From Aequorivita vitellina (GTDB taxonomy: Bacteria > Bacteroidota > Bacteroidia > Flavobacteriales > Flavobacteriaceae): a stretch of 64,000 bases of DNA. The stretch lies in assembly GCF_022008365.1 (NCBI RefSeq), contig NZ_JAIRBA010000014.1, positions 1 through 64,000 on the forward strand. Direction: 5' to 3'. Position numbers and translations under genes: made by a program. This document shows positions 25,891 through 33,892 of this stretch, in pieces. Below the pieces are notes generated by a model. It did no database searches. It saw nothing but the letters and a program-made list of their open reading frames with translations, and was not told the origin of the DNA. The first letter of the stretch is position 1. Every line of letters starts with the position of its first letter.

Positions 25891-26607
25891 TCATAATTTT
25901 TTCAGTATCCATTGGTAGCGATACGCCCAACGCCAATGGATTTCACTCTGCTGGTTGGGAATATTTTTTGAAATACTTTCGAGCTCCTCCCTTTTAAAGC
26001 CTCTTGCCACTGATATTAAACCGTCGTGCCTTGCTGTTTTGGTTTTTAAAAACAGTTTGCTCGCAACTTTAAATAAGTTGAAAGCGTGTTTACTTCGCTC
26101 TAAATCGTTTACAATTAGACCAATGCTCGTTTTGTGCAATAATGTTTTTAATAAGTTTTCAACCTTTTCGTTGCTGAAATGATGTAGAAACAGCGTGCAC
26201 ATTGCAATATCGCAATTAGGAATTAAATTTTCTTCTGAAAAGACATCTACTTTTAAATATTTTATGTTTGCATAAGCTTCACTTTTAATTTTGGCGAATT
26301 GTATGATATTTTCGTTAAAATCTAAACCTATACAATTGAAGTTGTACTTGTGTTTACGTCCAAAATCGGCACATTTACGAAGCAATTCTCCATCGCCACA
26401 ACCCAAATCTACTATGGTTATTTTTTCAGTTTTACTTTTGTTTTGCAACAGTTTTTGAAGTCCGTTAATTGTAATACTATTGCCACCCAACCACTTATTT
26501 ACCGTTTTTAAATCGGTTAAAAGATCTTTCATTTCCGGGCCGTGAAAATCAAGACTATCCATGACTTCAAGCTGTTGCGATCTGTATTTACTGTTGAAAG
26601 TAATCAT
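25891..26607 (-). CDS. Class I SAM-dependent methyltransferase
   Basis: A 238-residue methyltransferase with the SAM-binding motif I IVDLGCGDGELL (65-76), an acidic motif II (IGLDFNENI) and CDIAMCTLFLHHF as motif IV. The C-terminal half holds RSKHAFNLFKVASKLFLKTK, a basic helical lid seen in small-molecule O- or C-methyltransferases of polyketide clusters. It overlaps the upstream flavoprotein by four bases (ATGA) and precedes the type III PKS. The likely substrate is the PKS product, an inference from context. Confidence 0.9.
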   Translation of the reverse strand: MITFNSKYRSQQLEVMDSLDFHGPEMKDLLTDLKTVNKWLGGNSITINGLQKLLQNKSKTEKITIVDLGCGDGELLRKCADFGRKHKYNFNCIGLDFNENIIQFAKIKSEAYANIKYLKVDVFSEENLIPNCDIAMCTLFLHHFSNEKVENLLKTLLHKTSIGLIVNDLERSKHAFNLFKVASKLFLKTKTARHDGLISVARGFKREELESISKNIPNQQSEIHWRWAYRYQWILKKL

Positions 26608-27731
26608 GGGGTTGTGTTTCCGTGTGTTTTTTTAATAATCATTGGCACGATCGAAGGAACAACCTTGGCCATTGCAAATCCTACTTTCGAAGTACTTGGA
26701 TTCATTAAAACGCGTTGAATAAGTCTTCCTGTTTTTAGTCTGCTTTCAAATTCGTTCTTCCAGCTTTTGATGTATTCCGCTTCAATTAAAGCACGGTTGA
26801 AATTATTTTTTTGAAATGACTTCAGAAATATTTCAGAAAATATTTGTGCACTTTTAATCGCCATTGCCATTCCATTACCACAAAGTGGATGAATTAATCC
26901 AGCGCTATCGCCAACCATAAAAATATGATTTTCCACTGGGTTTTTCTTTTGAAATGATATTTGGCTAATAGTCAACGGTTTTTTAAAAAGTGGTTTCGCT
27001 TTGCTGAAAAATTCGTTTAAAAATGGGTTTTTACTCATTTCCTGTTTTTGAAATTCTGCTATCTTTCCGTACTTTTTAAACGATTTAAAAGTGGTTAAAT
27101 AACAGGCGTTAACAACATCATTTTCAGTTTTACTCAAACCGCAGTAGCCTCCGCTAAAATTGTGTAACGCAACGGTATCTTCCGAAAAATCGTAGTCGTA
27201 ATGTGCTTTCACCGCAAGCCACGGCGAGTTTTGACGCATAAATTTTCTGTTTAAAAAAGAATCAATATTTGAGCGTTTTCCGAAAGCACCAACTACAAAA
27301 TCTGCCTTAAAAACTCCTTTCTTTTGCGTGCTAATCTCGAATTGGTTCTTTTCAAAATTTATTTTTTCAACTGTATCAAAAACTACGTAAACTTTGTTTT
27401 TTATGGTTTCATAAAGTAGCTGATCAAATGCAAACCGACTTATTCCAAAACCGCCGAGTGGCAAAGTAGCCGTAATGGGTTTGCCTACAGAATCGGTAAT
27501 TTTAAATTTCGAAATTTCCTTTGCCCCTACGGAAAATGGATTTACTCCCAATGATTTTAAATACGGCAGTACTTCATTACTTACATATTCACCGCAAACT
27601 TTATGATTTGGATATTCATTTTTTTCAATCAAACAAACCAAACAGTTAAAATTTGCAAGGTGTAGCGCTGCGGTTAAGCCAGCGAGTCCACCCCCAATAA
27701 TTACTACGTTCCATTTGTTTTTTGTCATCAT
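26604..27731 (-). CDS. FAD-dependent oxidoreductase (geranylgeranyl reductase-like)
   Basis: A 375-residue flavoprotein. FAD is bound by the N-terminal GGGLAGLTAALHLA (13-26) and the acidic end of strand 2 (LIEKNEY), by VVGAFGKRS in the middle and by MVGDSAGLIHPLCGNGMAMA near residue 285. KVCGEYVSNEV after the first motif is typical of the geranylgeranyl-reductase-like and aromatic-ring hydroxylase relatives. It probably oxidises or reduces the polyketide or its acyl chain. It is the first gene of the seven-gene cluster; there are only 71 bases to the OmpA gene, and these contain a terminator. Confidence 0.9.
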   Translation of the reverse strand: MMTKNKWNVVIIGGGLAGLTAALHLANFNCLVCLIEKNEYPNHKVCGEYVSNEVLPYLKSLGVNPFSVGAKEISKFKITDSVGKPITATLPLGGFGISRFAFDQLLYETIKNKVYVVFDTVEKINFEKNQFEISTQKKGVFKADFVVGAFGKRSNIDSFLNRKFMRQNSPWLAVKAHYDYDFSEDTVALHNFSGGYCGLSKTENDVVNACYLTTFKSFKKYGKIAEFQKQEMSKNPFLNEFFSKAKPLFKKPLTISQISFQKKNPVENHIFMVGDSAGLIHPLCGNGMAMAIKSAQIFSEIFLKSFQKNNFNRALIEAEYIKSWKNEFESRLKTGRLIQRVLMNPSTSKVGFAMAKVVPSIVPMIIKKTHGNTTP

Positions 27732-27733
27732 AT

Positions 27734-27750
27734 TTAGCGTTTAAAGCTAA
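27734..27750 (-). promoter_or_regulatory. Inverted repeat just upstream of the PKS cluster
   Basis: TTAGC-GTTTAAA-GCTAA is squeezed between the OmpA terminator and the first start codon of the cluster. On the minus strand it includes TAGCTTTA, a seven-of-eight match to the -7 box. It may be the cluster promoter or operator. Confidence 0.3.
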
Positions 27751-27751
27751 A

Positions 27752-27782
27752 AAAATCCCGTCCAAAAATGGCACGGGATTTT
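27752..27782 (-). terminator. Terminator downstream of the OmpA gene
   Basis: AAAATCCCGT pairs with ACGGGATTTT, a perfect 10-bp stem with an 11-base loop. On the minus strand it ends in a run of T. It lies 21 bases after the OmpA-protein stop and separates it from the PKS cluster. Confidence 0.75.
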
Positions 27783-27802
27783 AATAAAATATTATATTTT
27801 AA

Positions 27803-28507
27803 TTATTCGCCTGCTTCATTCTGTGCTTCTTGCTTCATTTTTTCATTTGGAACAATAGCTAAATTTACGCGACGGTTTTTTGCACGACCCTCGGCAGTTG
27901 AATTATCTGCTACTGGCGCAGTTTCACCATACCAATTTGTGGTAAACCTACCCGCGCTCAATCCTTTGGTTTGAACCAAGTAGTTTGTTACGGCCTGTGC
28001 TCTGTTTTTAGAGAGAGTCATGTTCATTTCATCTGCTCCCACACTGTCTGTATGACCAACGACCAAAACATTAGTATCTGGGTATTCTTTAAGTACATTG
28101 GCTAATTTATTTAAAGTAGTTTGCGAATTAGCGTTAATGTTATATTTGGCAGTGTCAAAATAAACGCCGCTATTCTCATCAAAGGTCACAACAATACCGT
28201 CATCTACCCGTTCTACTTGAGCTCCAGGGATTTCTTGTTCAATTTGCTGAGCTTGTTTGTCCATTTTGGCACCAATAAGTACACCGGCACTACCACCAAC
28301 TACACCGCCAATAACAGCTCCAATTTCTCCGTTACCGCCTTTGCCTATGTTGTTACCAAGTATGGCACCCAACACGGCTCCACCGGCAGCGCCAATTACG
28401 GCACCTTTCTGTTTATTATTAGCATTTCTAGTAGCTTCACAGCTCGTAAAACTAATAACGAACGTAAAAGCTAAAGCAACTAATGTAATTTTTTTAAATG
28501 TTTTCAT
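27803..28507 (-). CDS. OmpA family lipoprotein with glycine-zipper domain
   Basis: A 234-residue envelope protein. The N-terminus has a signal sequence with the lipobox FTSCEA near residues 20-25. Residues about 35-85 form a glycine-zipper region (AAGGAVLGAILGNNIGKG) like those in outer-membrane lipoproteins. The C-terminal OmpA-like domain (about 105-225) contains NVLVVGHTDSVGADEMNMTL and AEGRAKNRRVNLAI, the peptidoglycan-binding motifs. It should tether the outer membrane to peptidoglycan. It follows the lipocalin-like lipoprotein on the same strand by five bases, so both form one unit ended by the hairpin at 27752-27782. Confidence 0.92.
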   Translation of the reverse strand: MKTFKKITLVALAFTFVISFTSCEATRNANNKQKGAVIGAAGGAVLGAILGNNIGKGGNGEIGAVIGGVVGGSAGVLIGAKMDKQAQQIEQEIPGAQVERVDDGIVVTFDENSGVYFDTAKYNINANSQTTLNKLANVLKEYPDTNVLVVGHTDSVGADEMNMTLSKNRAQAVTNYLVQTKGLSAGRFTTNWYGETAPVADNSTAEGRAKNRRVNLAIVPNEKMKQEAQNEAGE

Positions 28508-28512
28508 AATTA

Positions 28513-28992
28513 TTATTCTTGTATTTTAGTAAAGTTCATGTTTATTTTAAACGGTTTTCCATCCAAACTCACTGTTTGTTCCCAACGCATTGAAGATTCG
28601 TTAAGCTGAGCTAAACGCAGTCTGTAACCTGCATTGGTTTCTGATTTTCCTTTTTCATTTGTTGGTTTTAAAAGAAAATCATACAATCCAGAGGTAGGAT
28701 CTATTTCTTGAATGGTGAAAATAAAGTTTCGTTCACCGGTAGGACAATTAGAATTGTTAATGGTATAATTTCCCGTGTTATTATTAGGAATAAATCTCCA
28801 CGAACTACCTTCCATGCATTCCACGGAAGTATCGTTAAATAGCGTAACATTATACGTGCCCGAAGAGTCGTATGTAATATTGTCTAAAGCCCAATATCCT
28901 TTAATTACTTTTCGCGATTCTTGAACGGTTTTAGGTGTACCGCAAGCGAATGTTGTGGCTGCAATTACAGCCAAAATGAGGAATTTTTTCAT
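28513..28992 (-). CDS. Lipocalin-like lipoprotein
   Basis: A 159-residue protein with a lipobox-bearing signal peptide (TTFACGTPK near 14-22). The mature part is beta-rich: VIKGYWALDNITYDSSG, GSSWRFIPNNNTGNY and YRLRLAQLNESSMRWEQTV suggest the lipocalin-like fold common among Bacteroidota lipoproteins. The ligand is unknown. It precedes the OmpA lipoprotein by five bases, and an envelope-stress role is plausible for the pair. Confidence 0.82.
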   Translation of the reverse strand: MKKFLILAVIAATTFACGTPKTVQESRKVIKGYWALDNITYDSSGTYNVTLFNDTSVECMEGSSWRFIPNNNTGNYTINNSNCPTGERNFIFTIQEIDPTSGLYDFLLKPTNEKGKSETNAGYRLRLAQLNESSMRWEQTVSLDGKPFKINMNFTKIQE

Positions 28993-29028
28993 AAAAATTA
29001 ATTTTGGTTTTAAATGGTTATGTAGCGA

Positions 29029-29190
29029 TTACCTTCTAAATAATCTTGAAAGTAATGATAGTACTAATAGCACTATAAATATGTAAAAAATAATTTTTGC
29101 GATATCAGCTGCACCTTCTGCGATGCCTCCAAATCCAAAAACTGCTGCAATTATTGCAATAACTAGAAAAATAACGATCCAACGTAACAT
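29029..29190 (-). CDS. DUF1328 small membrane protein (53 aa)
   Basis: Hand translation of the minus strand gives 53 residues: [20 protein letters not shown], then [15 protein letters not shown], a second hydrophobic segment and the terminal LSRLFRR. This matches the DUF1328 / YtjA family: two helices joined by a Gly-Ala-rich turn with the conserved GxAxxAxxIAK pattern. The family is associated with stress-induced small membrane proteins of unknown role. It precedes the lipocalin and OmpA genes by 36 bases on the same strand. Confidence 0.9.
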   Translation of the reverse strand: MLRWIVIFLVIAIIAAVFGFGGIAEGAADIAKIIFYIFIVLLVLSLLSRLFRR

Positions 29191-29287
29191 AATAAATGGT
29201 TTTAATGATTAGTATACCACTAAAATAGATAACAATTTACTTGCTACATTACGCTTTATCTAAAGTTTAACAACGAATGTTAAATTA

Positions 29288-31297
29288 TTAGTAAGACAAT
29301 AAATCTAATAGGTTTTCTTTGAATTTTTCTTTAGGAAGATACCCTGCCTCTAAATTTGCCGCAAAGGGAATTGGAGTCTCTAAACTGCCCACACGCTTAA
29401 CTGGAGCGTCTAAATGCTCGAAGCAGTTTTCCATAATCAAGGCCGATATATCTGAAGCCATACTGCCAAAAATTGAATCCTCTTGAAGTATAATTACCTT
29501 CCCTGTTTTTTTAACAGAGCTGTAAATTGCTTCAGTATCTAACGGCATAAGCGTTCTTAAATCTATTAAGTCTGCCTTTATTTTATTGTTTTGATCCAAG
29601 GTTTCCAAAGCCCAATGCACTCCAGCTCCATAAGATATTATGGTTACATCGTTACCTTCTCGTAAAAGTGAGGCTTTCCCAAGCGGTAACGTGTAATAAT
29701 CTGTAGGCACATCTTGACGTATGCTTCTATACAATGCTTTGTGTTCAAAAAACAATACCGGGTTTGGGTCTTCAATACTCGTGGCCAATAAACCTTTAGC
29801 ATCATACGGAAATGCAGGATAAACCACTTTTAAACCAGGAGTGTGTGTAAACCACGCCTCATTGGTTTGACTGTGAAAAGGTCCCGCTCCCACTCCGGCC
29901 CCACAAGGCATTCTAACTACCACATCTGCCTTTTCATTCCAGCGATAATGGCTTTTGGCCAAATAATTTATAATTGGATTAAAGCCAGAAGTAACAAAAT
30001 CTGCAAATTGCATTTCCACCACGGCCTTAAAATCGTTAATAGAAAGCCCCATTGCTGTTGAAACAATTGCCGATTCACATATAGGTGTATTGCGCACGCG
30101 CCCTTTCCCAAATTGCTCCACAAAACCTTCCGTTATTTTGAAAACACCGCCGTACTCCGCAACGTCTTGCCCCATAATTATAAGGTTGTCGTGGCGTTTC
30201 ATAGACTGTTTTAAACCTTGCGAAATAGCGTCGATTAAACGCACGTTTTCAATTTCTAAACTTGAAACAACTTCTTGATATTCAAAAGGCTTGTAAACGT
30301 CATTTAATTCATTAGTTTTACTGAACTCAACTACTGGCTCTGCAAAGGCGATGTCTAGATTTTCATCTATTTCGTGTTTGAATTCACTTTTAAATTCTTC
30401 AATTTTTTCCTCAGAAATAAGGCCTTCTTCAAGTAAATAACTTTCAAAATTGAGCAAAGGATCGCGCAAGCCCCACTCGTCAATTAAAGTCGTAGGAACG
30501 TATTTTGTACCACTCGCCTCTTCATGTCCGCGCATTCTAAAGGTTTTAAATTCCAAAAGAATTGGCCGCGGATTGGTACGCATACTTTCCACCAATCCTT
30601 TTAATTTGGTATAAACCTCTAAAATATTATTTCCTTCAATAATATGCGATTCCATTCCGTATCCCTTTCCACGATCGGCAATATGTTCGCAGTTGTACTG
30701 TTCGTTGGTTGGAGTTGAGAGGCCGTAACCGTTATTTTCAACACAAAAAAGCACCGGAAGTTGCCATACAGAAGCCACATTCAACGCTTCGTGAATATCG
30801 CCTTCACTAGTCCCGCCTTCACCTGTAAAAACTGCGCAGACTTTATTGTTTTCTTTTAGTTTATTTCCCAAAGCAATTCCGTCGGCAACGCCAAATTGCG
30901 GTCCCAAGTGCGAAATCATTCCTACAATATGATACTCTTGTGTTCCAAAATGAAAACTTCTATCGCGGCCTTTGGTAAAACCGTTCGCTTTTCCCTGCCA
31001 TTGCGAAAACAATCTATGCAATGGAATATCGCGCATCGTAAAAACCCCGAGATTTCGGTGCATGGGTAAAATGTATTCGTCTTTATCTAAAACTGCTGTA
31101 ATTCCTACGGAAATAGCTTCCTGTCCTATTCCGCTAAACCATTTTGAAACTTTGCCTTGGCGCAACAGAATGAGCATTTTTTCTTCTATCATCCTCGGCT
31201 TCAACATGCCGCGGTATAGATTAATTAAAGTGACGTCATCAAGGTCTTTTCGGTTGTAATCGAAGAATATTTGGGGGGTAGTCTCTGGTTTCATCAT
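29288..31297 (-). CDS. Fused alpha-beta E1 of a branched-chain-type 2-oxoacid dehydrogenase
   Basis: A 669-residue thiamine-diphosphate enzyme that decarboxylates a 2-oxoacid and passes the acyl group to a lipoyl E2. The alpha half (about 1-330) has the ThDP motif CAVFTGEGGTSEGDIHEALN...ENNGYGLST. The beta half (about 345-669) has FGKGRVRNTPICESAIV, MPCGAGVGAGPFHSQ and HTPGLKVVYPAFPYDAKGLL. In most bacteria these are two genes. No E2 or E3 gene lies nearby. Two adjacent ATG codons could start it. A strong promoter match lies just upstream. Confidence 0.94.
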   Translation of the reverse strand: MMKPETTPQIFFDYNRKDLDDVTLINLYRGMLKPRMIEEKMLILLRQGKVSKWFSGIGQEAISVGITAVLDKDEYILPMHRNLGVFTMRDIPLHRLFSQWQGKANGFTKGRDRSFHFGTQEYHIVGMISHLGPQFGVADGIALGNKLKENNKVCAVFTGEGGTSEGDIHEALNVASVWQLPVLFCVENNGYGLSTPTNEQYNCEHIADRGKGYGMESHIIEGNNILEVYTKLKGLVESMRTNPRPILLEFKTFRMRGHEEASGTKYVPTTLIDEWGLRDPLLNFESYLLEEGLISEEKIEEFKSEFKHEIDENLDIAFAEPVVEFSKTNELNDVYKPFEYQEVVSSLEIENVRLIDAISQGLKQSMKRHDNLIIMGQDVAEYGGVFKITEGFVEQFGKGRVRNTPICESAIVSTAMGLSINDFKAVVEMQFADFVTSGFNPIINYLAKSHYRWNEKADVVVRMPCGAGVGAGPFHSQTNEAWFTHTPGLKVVYPAFPYDAKGLLATSIEDPNPVLFFEHKALYRSIRQDVPTDYYTLPLGKASLLREGNDVTIISYGAGVHWALETLDQNNKIKADLIDLRTLMPLDTEAIYSSVKKTGKVIILQEDSIFGSMASDISALIMENCFEHLDAPVKRVGSLETPIPFAANLEAGYLPKEKFKENLLDLLSY

Positions 31298-31313
31298 TAT
31301 AAATTTGCAATAT

Positions 31314-31342
31314 CAAAAGTATTAAAAAACCCGTTGTAACAA
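31314..31342 (-). promoter_or_regulatory. Promoter of the E1 gene
   Basis: Read on the minus strand, TTG (31342-31340), an 18-base spacer and TACTTTTG (31321-31314) match the Bacteroidota consensus TTG-N17-23-TAnnTTTG exactly. The E1 start codon is 17 bases downstream, giving a very short leader. Confidence 0.6.
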
Positions 31343-31543
31343 CGATTATTAACGGAAATTTTATCTTCATAATAACTTTGATAATTTGGTATCTTTGTAA
31401 TCTCAATAAATGAATTATTAGGTGTTAATTTAAGAAATTGAACACTCTATGCTGAATATAATTTTTAGTGTTACGCCTTTAGTCTGTTAATAATACACTC
31501 AAATTCTGTAATTTAGTTTTTTCGAATAGATAAATAAAAAACC

Positions 31544-32494
31544 ATGAATAATATACCCAGCGTAAATTTAGCCGATTTCCTTTCTGATGATCCAAAAAGA
31601 AAACAAAAATTTGTTGATGAAATAGGCTCTGCTTATGAAGATATAGGCTTTGTGTCGCTTAAAAATCACTTTCTGAGCGATCAGCTAGTTGAAGAATTAT
31701 ACAAAGAAATAAAAGCCTTTTTTGCGCTTTCTGTGGAAACGAAAGAAAAATATGAAATTCCAGGTCTCGGTGGGCAGCGCGGCTATGTTTCCTTCGGAAA
31801 AGAGCACGCCAAAGGCAAGAAGGAAGGCGATTTAAAAGAATTTTGGCACTTTGGACAAGAGCCTGCCGAAGACGCAAATCTTTCAGAAAAATATCCCGAA
31901 AATGTGCAAGTAACCGAACTCCCCGATTTTAACCACACAGGTATGGAAGCCTATAGAATGCTCGAGAAAACAGGGGTTTATGTGCTTAGAGCACTCGCAC
32001 TTTATATAGGTTTAGACGAATTTTATTTTGATCACTGGGCAGCAAATGGCAATAGTATTTTACGGCCAATCCACTACCCGCCAATAACCGAAGAGCCAAA
32101 AGGAGCAATGCGCGCAGGTGCTCACGGCGATATAAATCTTATTACTTTATTAATGGGCGCTTCAGCTGGTGGATTGCAAGTTTTACGCAAGGATGGCGAG
32201 TGGATTGACGCAATCCCGAACGAAGATGAGTTGGTTATAAACGTAGGCGATATGCTTGAACGACTTACCAATAACAAACTGCGATCTACCATTCACCGCG
32301 TTGTAAATCCGCCGCGTGAAGAATGGGGAAGCCCGCGTTATTCCATTCCCTTCTTTATGCACCCGCGCAGCGATATGAAATTAAATTGCTTACCAGAATG
32401 TATTGACGCAAAACACCCAAAAGCTTACGAAGATATTACTGCTGGCGAATTTTTACACCAGCGTTTAGTAGAAATAGGACTGATAAAAAAATAG
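31544..32494 (+). CDS. Isopenicillin N synthase-like 2OG-Fe(II) dioxygenase
   Basis: A 316-residue cytosolic oxygenase. The N-terminal DIOX_N-like part begins IPSVNLADFLSDD and includes GFVSLKNH. The iron facial triad is H194 and D196 in GAHGDINLITLLMG with H251 in RSTIHRVVNPP. The 2-oxoglutarate arginine lies in SPRYSIPFF, ten residues on. The family hydroxylates, desaturates or cyclises small molecules. The substrate is unknown. TATCTTTG at 31390-31397 is a perfect -7 box, but it leaves a leader of about 140 bases and lacks a -33 TTG. Confidence 0.92.
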   Translation: MNNIPSVNLADFLSDDPKRKQKFVDEIGSAYEDIGFVSLKNHFLSDQLVEELYKEIKAFFALSVETKEKYEIPGLGGQRGYVSFGKEHAKGKKEGDLKEFWHFGQEPAEDANLSEKYPENVQVTELPDFNHTGMEAYRMLEKTGVYVLRALALYIGLDEFYFDHWAANGNSILRPIHYPPITEEPKGAMRAGAHGDINLITLLMGASAGGLQVLRKDGEWIDAIPNEDELVINVGDMLERLTNNKLRSTIHRVVNPPREEWGSPRYSIPFFMHPRSDMKLNCLPECIDAKHPKAYEDITAGEFLHQRLVEIGLIKK

Positions 32495-32566
32495 TTCTTC
32501 GGCGCCACTCTGGGACTAACTCGGTGATTGAGCGGAACCGAAATCACAACACTTAAAATTGAAACA

Positions 32567-32896
32567 TTGAATTCTTTAGAAGACCAGCTTAAAAATCTTT
32601 TTCCGGACCACGAACCATCCGAAATTCCCAAAGAATCGGAAGAACCAACAATTTGGATGCAAAACGACCCGTTAATTTGTAAATACGAAAAGCGAAAAGG
32701 CAAGCCAATTACAATTATAGAAGGCTACACCGGGGCCGATAGCGACTTTAAAATTCTTGCCAAAGAATTAAAACAACTCTTAAGCGTTGGCGGTAGTTTT
32801 AAAAACGAACAAATAATAATTCAAGGCGATTATCGCGATAAAATTATGCAGTTTTTAGAAAAGAAAGGTTTTAAAGTAAAACGGGTTGGTGGATGA
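32567..32896 (+). CDS. eIF1/SUI1 family protein (YciH-like)
   Basis: A 109-residue protein with the SUI1 fold in its C-terminal 75 residues: CKYEKRKGKPITIIEGY, DFKILAKELKQLLSVGGSFK and IIIQGDYRDKIMQFLEKKGF, all characteristic of eIF1/YciH. These proteins bind the ribosomal P-site region and affect start-codon choice. No ATG is available. TTG at 32567 gives an N-terminus reading MNSLEDQLKNLFPDHEPSEI, while a TTG at 32528 would add 13 residues. It follows the 2OG oxygenase gene closely on the same strand. Confidence 0.85.
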   Translation: MNSLEDQLKNLFPDHEPSEIPKESEEPTIWMQNDPLICKYEKRKGKPITIIEGYTGADSDFKILAKELKQLLSVGGSFKNEQIIIQGDYRDKIMQFLEKKGFKVKRVGG

Positions 32897-32938
32897 TCAG
32901 TGAGCAGTAATTGGTATTCAGTGTTAGTATTCAGTGGA
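32896..32938. repeat. Short degenerate direct repeat
   Basis: Around 32900-32938 the text contains GGTATTCAGTGTT followed by AGTATTCAGTGG, two near-identical 10-base copies with related CAGT words before them. It looks like low-complexity repeat decay between genes. No function is apparent. Confidence 0.4.
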
Positions 32939-33010
32939 TAAACTCCCAATCTGGTCGCTCGTTACTAATAGCATCCACTTTAAAATTTTAAGCATAAAAA
33001 TTAAATTATT

Positions 33011-33892
33011 TTGAAACAACAAACCATACAACCCAGTGAGCTCATAATTACTCCAGAAGGTAAAATTTATCATTTAGACCTCGCTCCTTCTCAATTAGCA
33101 ACTACCATAATTACTGTTGGTGATCCAGGACGGGTTGAGAAGGTTTCAAAATATTTTGACACTATTGAGTGTACAGCACAACATCGCGAGTTTAAGACAC
33201 ATACTGGTACTTACAAAGGAAAACGGATAAGCGTAATTTCTACCGGCATTGGACCAGACAATATTGATATAGTTTTCAACGAACTGGACGCTTTGGTAAA
33301 TATAGATTTTGAAAAACGCCAAGTGAAAAAAGAACTCACATCACTTAATATTATTAGAATTGGCACATCCGGTGGCTTAACTCCCGAAATTGAAGTAGAT
33401 AGTTTTTTAATTAGCGAATTGGGAATTGGTTTGGATAACGTGATGCACTATTACGATAAAACCGATAAAATTTTCAATCGCGATTTTGCTCAATCATTTA
33501 TAGATCACACCCAGTGGAATCCAGATAATTCGGTGCCGTATGCCGTTGAAGCTGACAAAAGTTTGTTGAAAAAACTTACTTCAGAAAAAACAATCCACGG
33601 AATTACCATTACTAACGTAGGCTTTTACGGTCCGCAAGGTCGGGTACTTCGGGCAAAATTGAAAGATGAAAACCTCAATGAAAAGCTAGCTTCTTTCCGA
33701 TATAAAAAGAAAAAAATTACCAATCTAGAAATGGAAACCGCCACTATGTACGGAATGGCGAAACTTTTAGGTCATCGCGCAATTTCGATGAATGCTATTG
33801 TTGCTAATCGCGCTTCGGGTACTTTTAGTGAAAATGCTTCAAAAACAATTGACGCACTTATTCAATATACACTTAGTAAAATTATAGCATGA
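33011..33892 (+). CDS. Nucleoside phosphorylase (uridine phosphorylase-like)
   Basis: A 293-residue PNP/UDP-family enzyme. ITVGDPGRVEKVS near residue 37 is the phosphate-binding loop, ISVISTGIGPDNIDIVFNEL holds the next conserved glycine turn, and IIRIGTSGGL is the family core. The purine/pyrimidine-site and ribose-binding segment is LEMETATMYGMAKLLG near 240. The reaction would be phosphorolysis of a nucleoside. Base specificity is uncertain. The start is TTG at 33011, since no ATG is suitable. The stop overlaps the following SBP-like gene by four bases (ATGA), so the two are coupled. Confidence 0.9.
   Translation: MKQQTIQPSELIITPEGKIYHLDLAPSQLATTIITVGDPGRVEKVSKYFDTIECTAQHREFKTHTGTYKGKRISVISTGIGPDNIDIVFNELDALVNIDFEKRQVKKELTSLNIIRIGTSGGLTPEIEVDSFLISELGIGLDNVMHYYDKTDKIFNRDFAQSFIDHTQWNPDNSVPYAVEADKSLLKKLTSEKTIHGITITNVGFYGPQGRVLRAKLKDENLNEKLASFRYKKKKITNLEMETATMYGMAKLLGHRAISMNAIVANRASGTFSENASKTIDALIQYTLSKIIA

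Noticed and set aside
28121-28529. Open frames on the + strand opposite the OmpA lipoprotein
   Set aside because: They mirror the Gly/Ala-rich glycine-zipper codons of the real gene, giving low-complexity Pro/Ala or Thr text without homology features.
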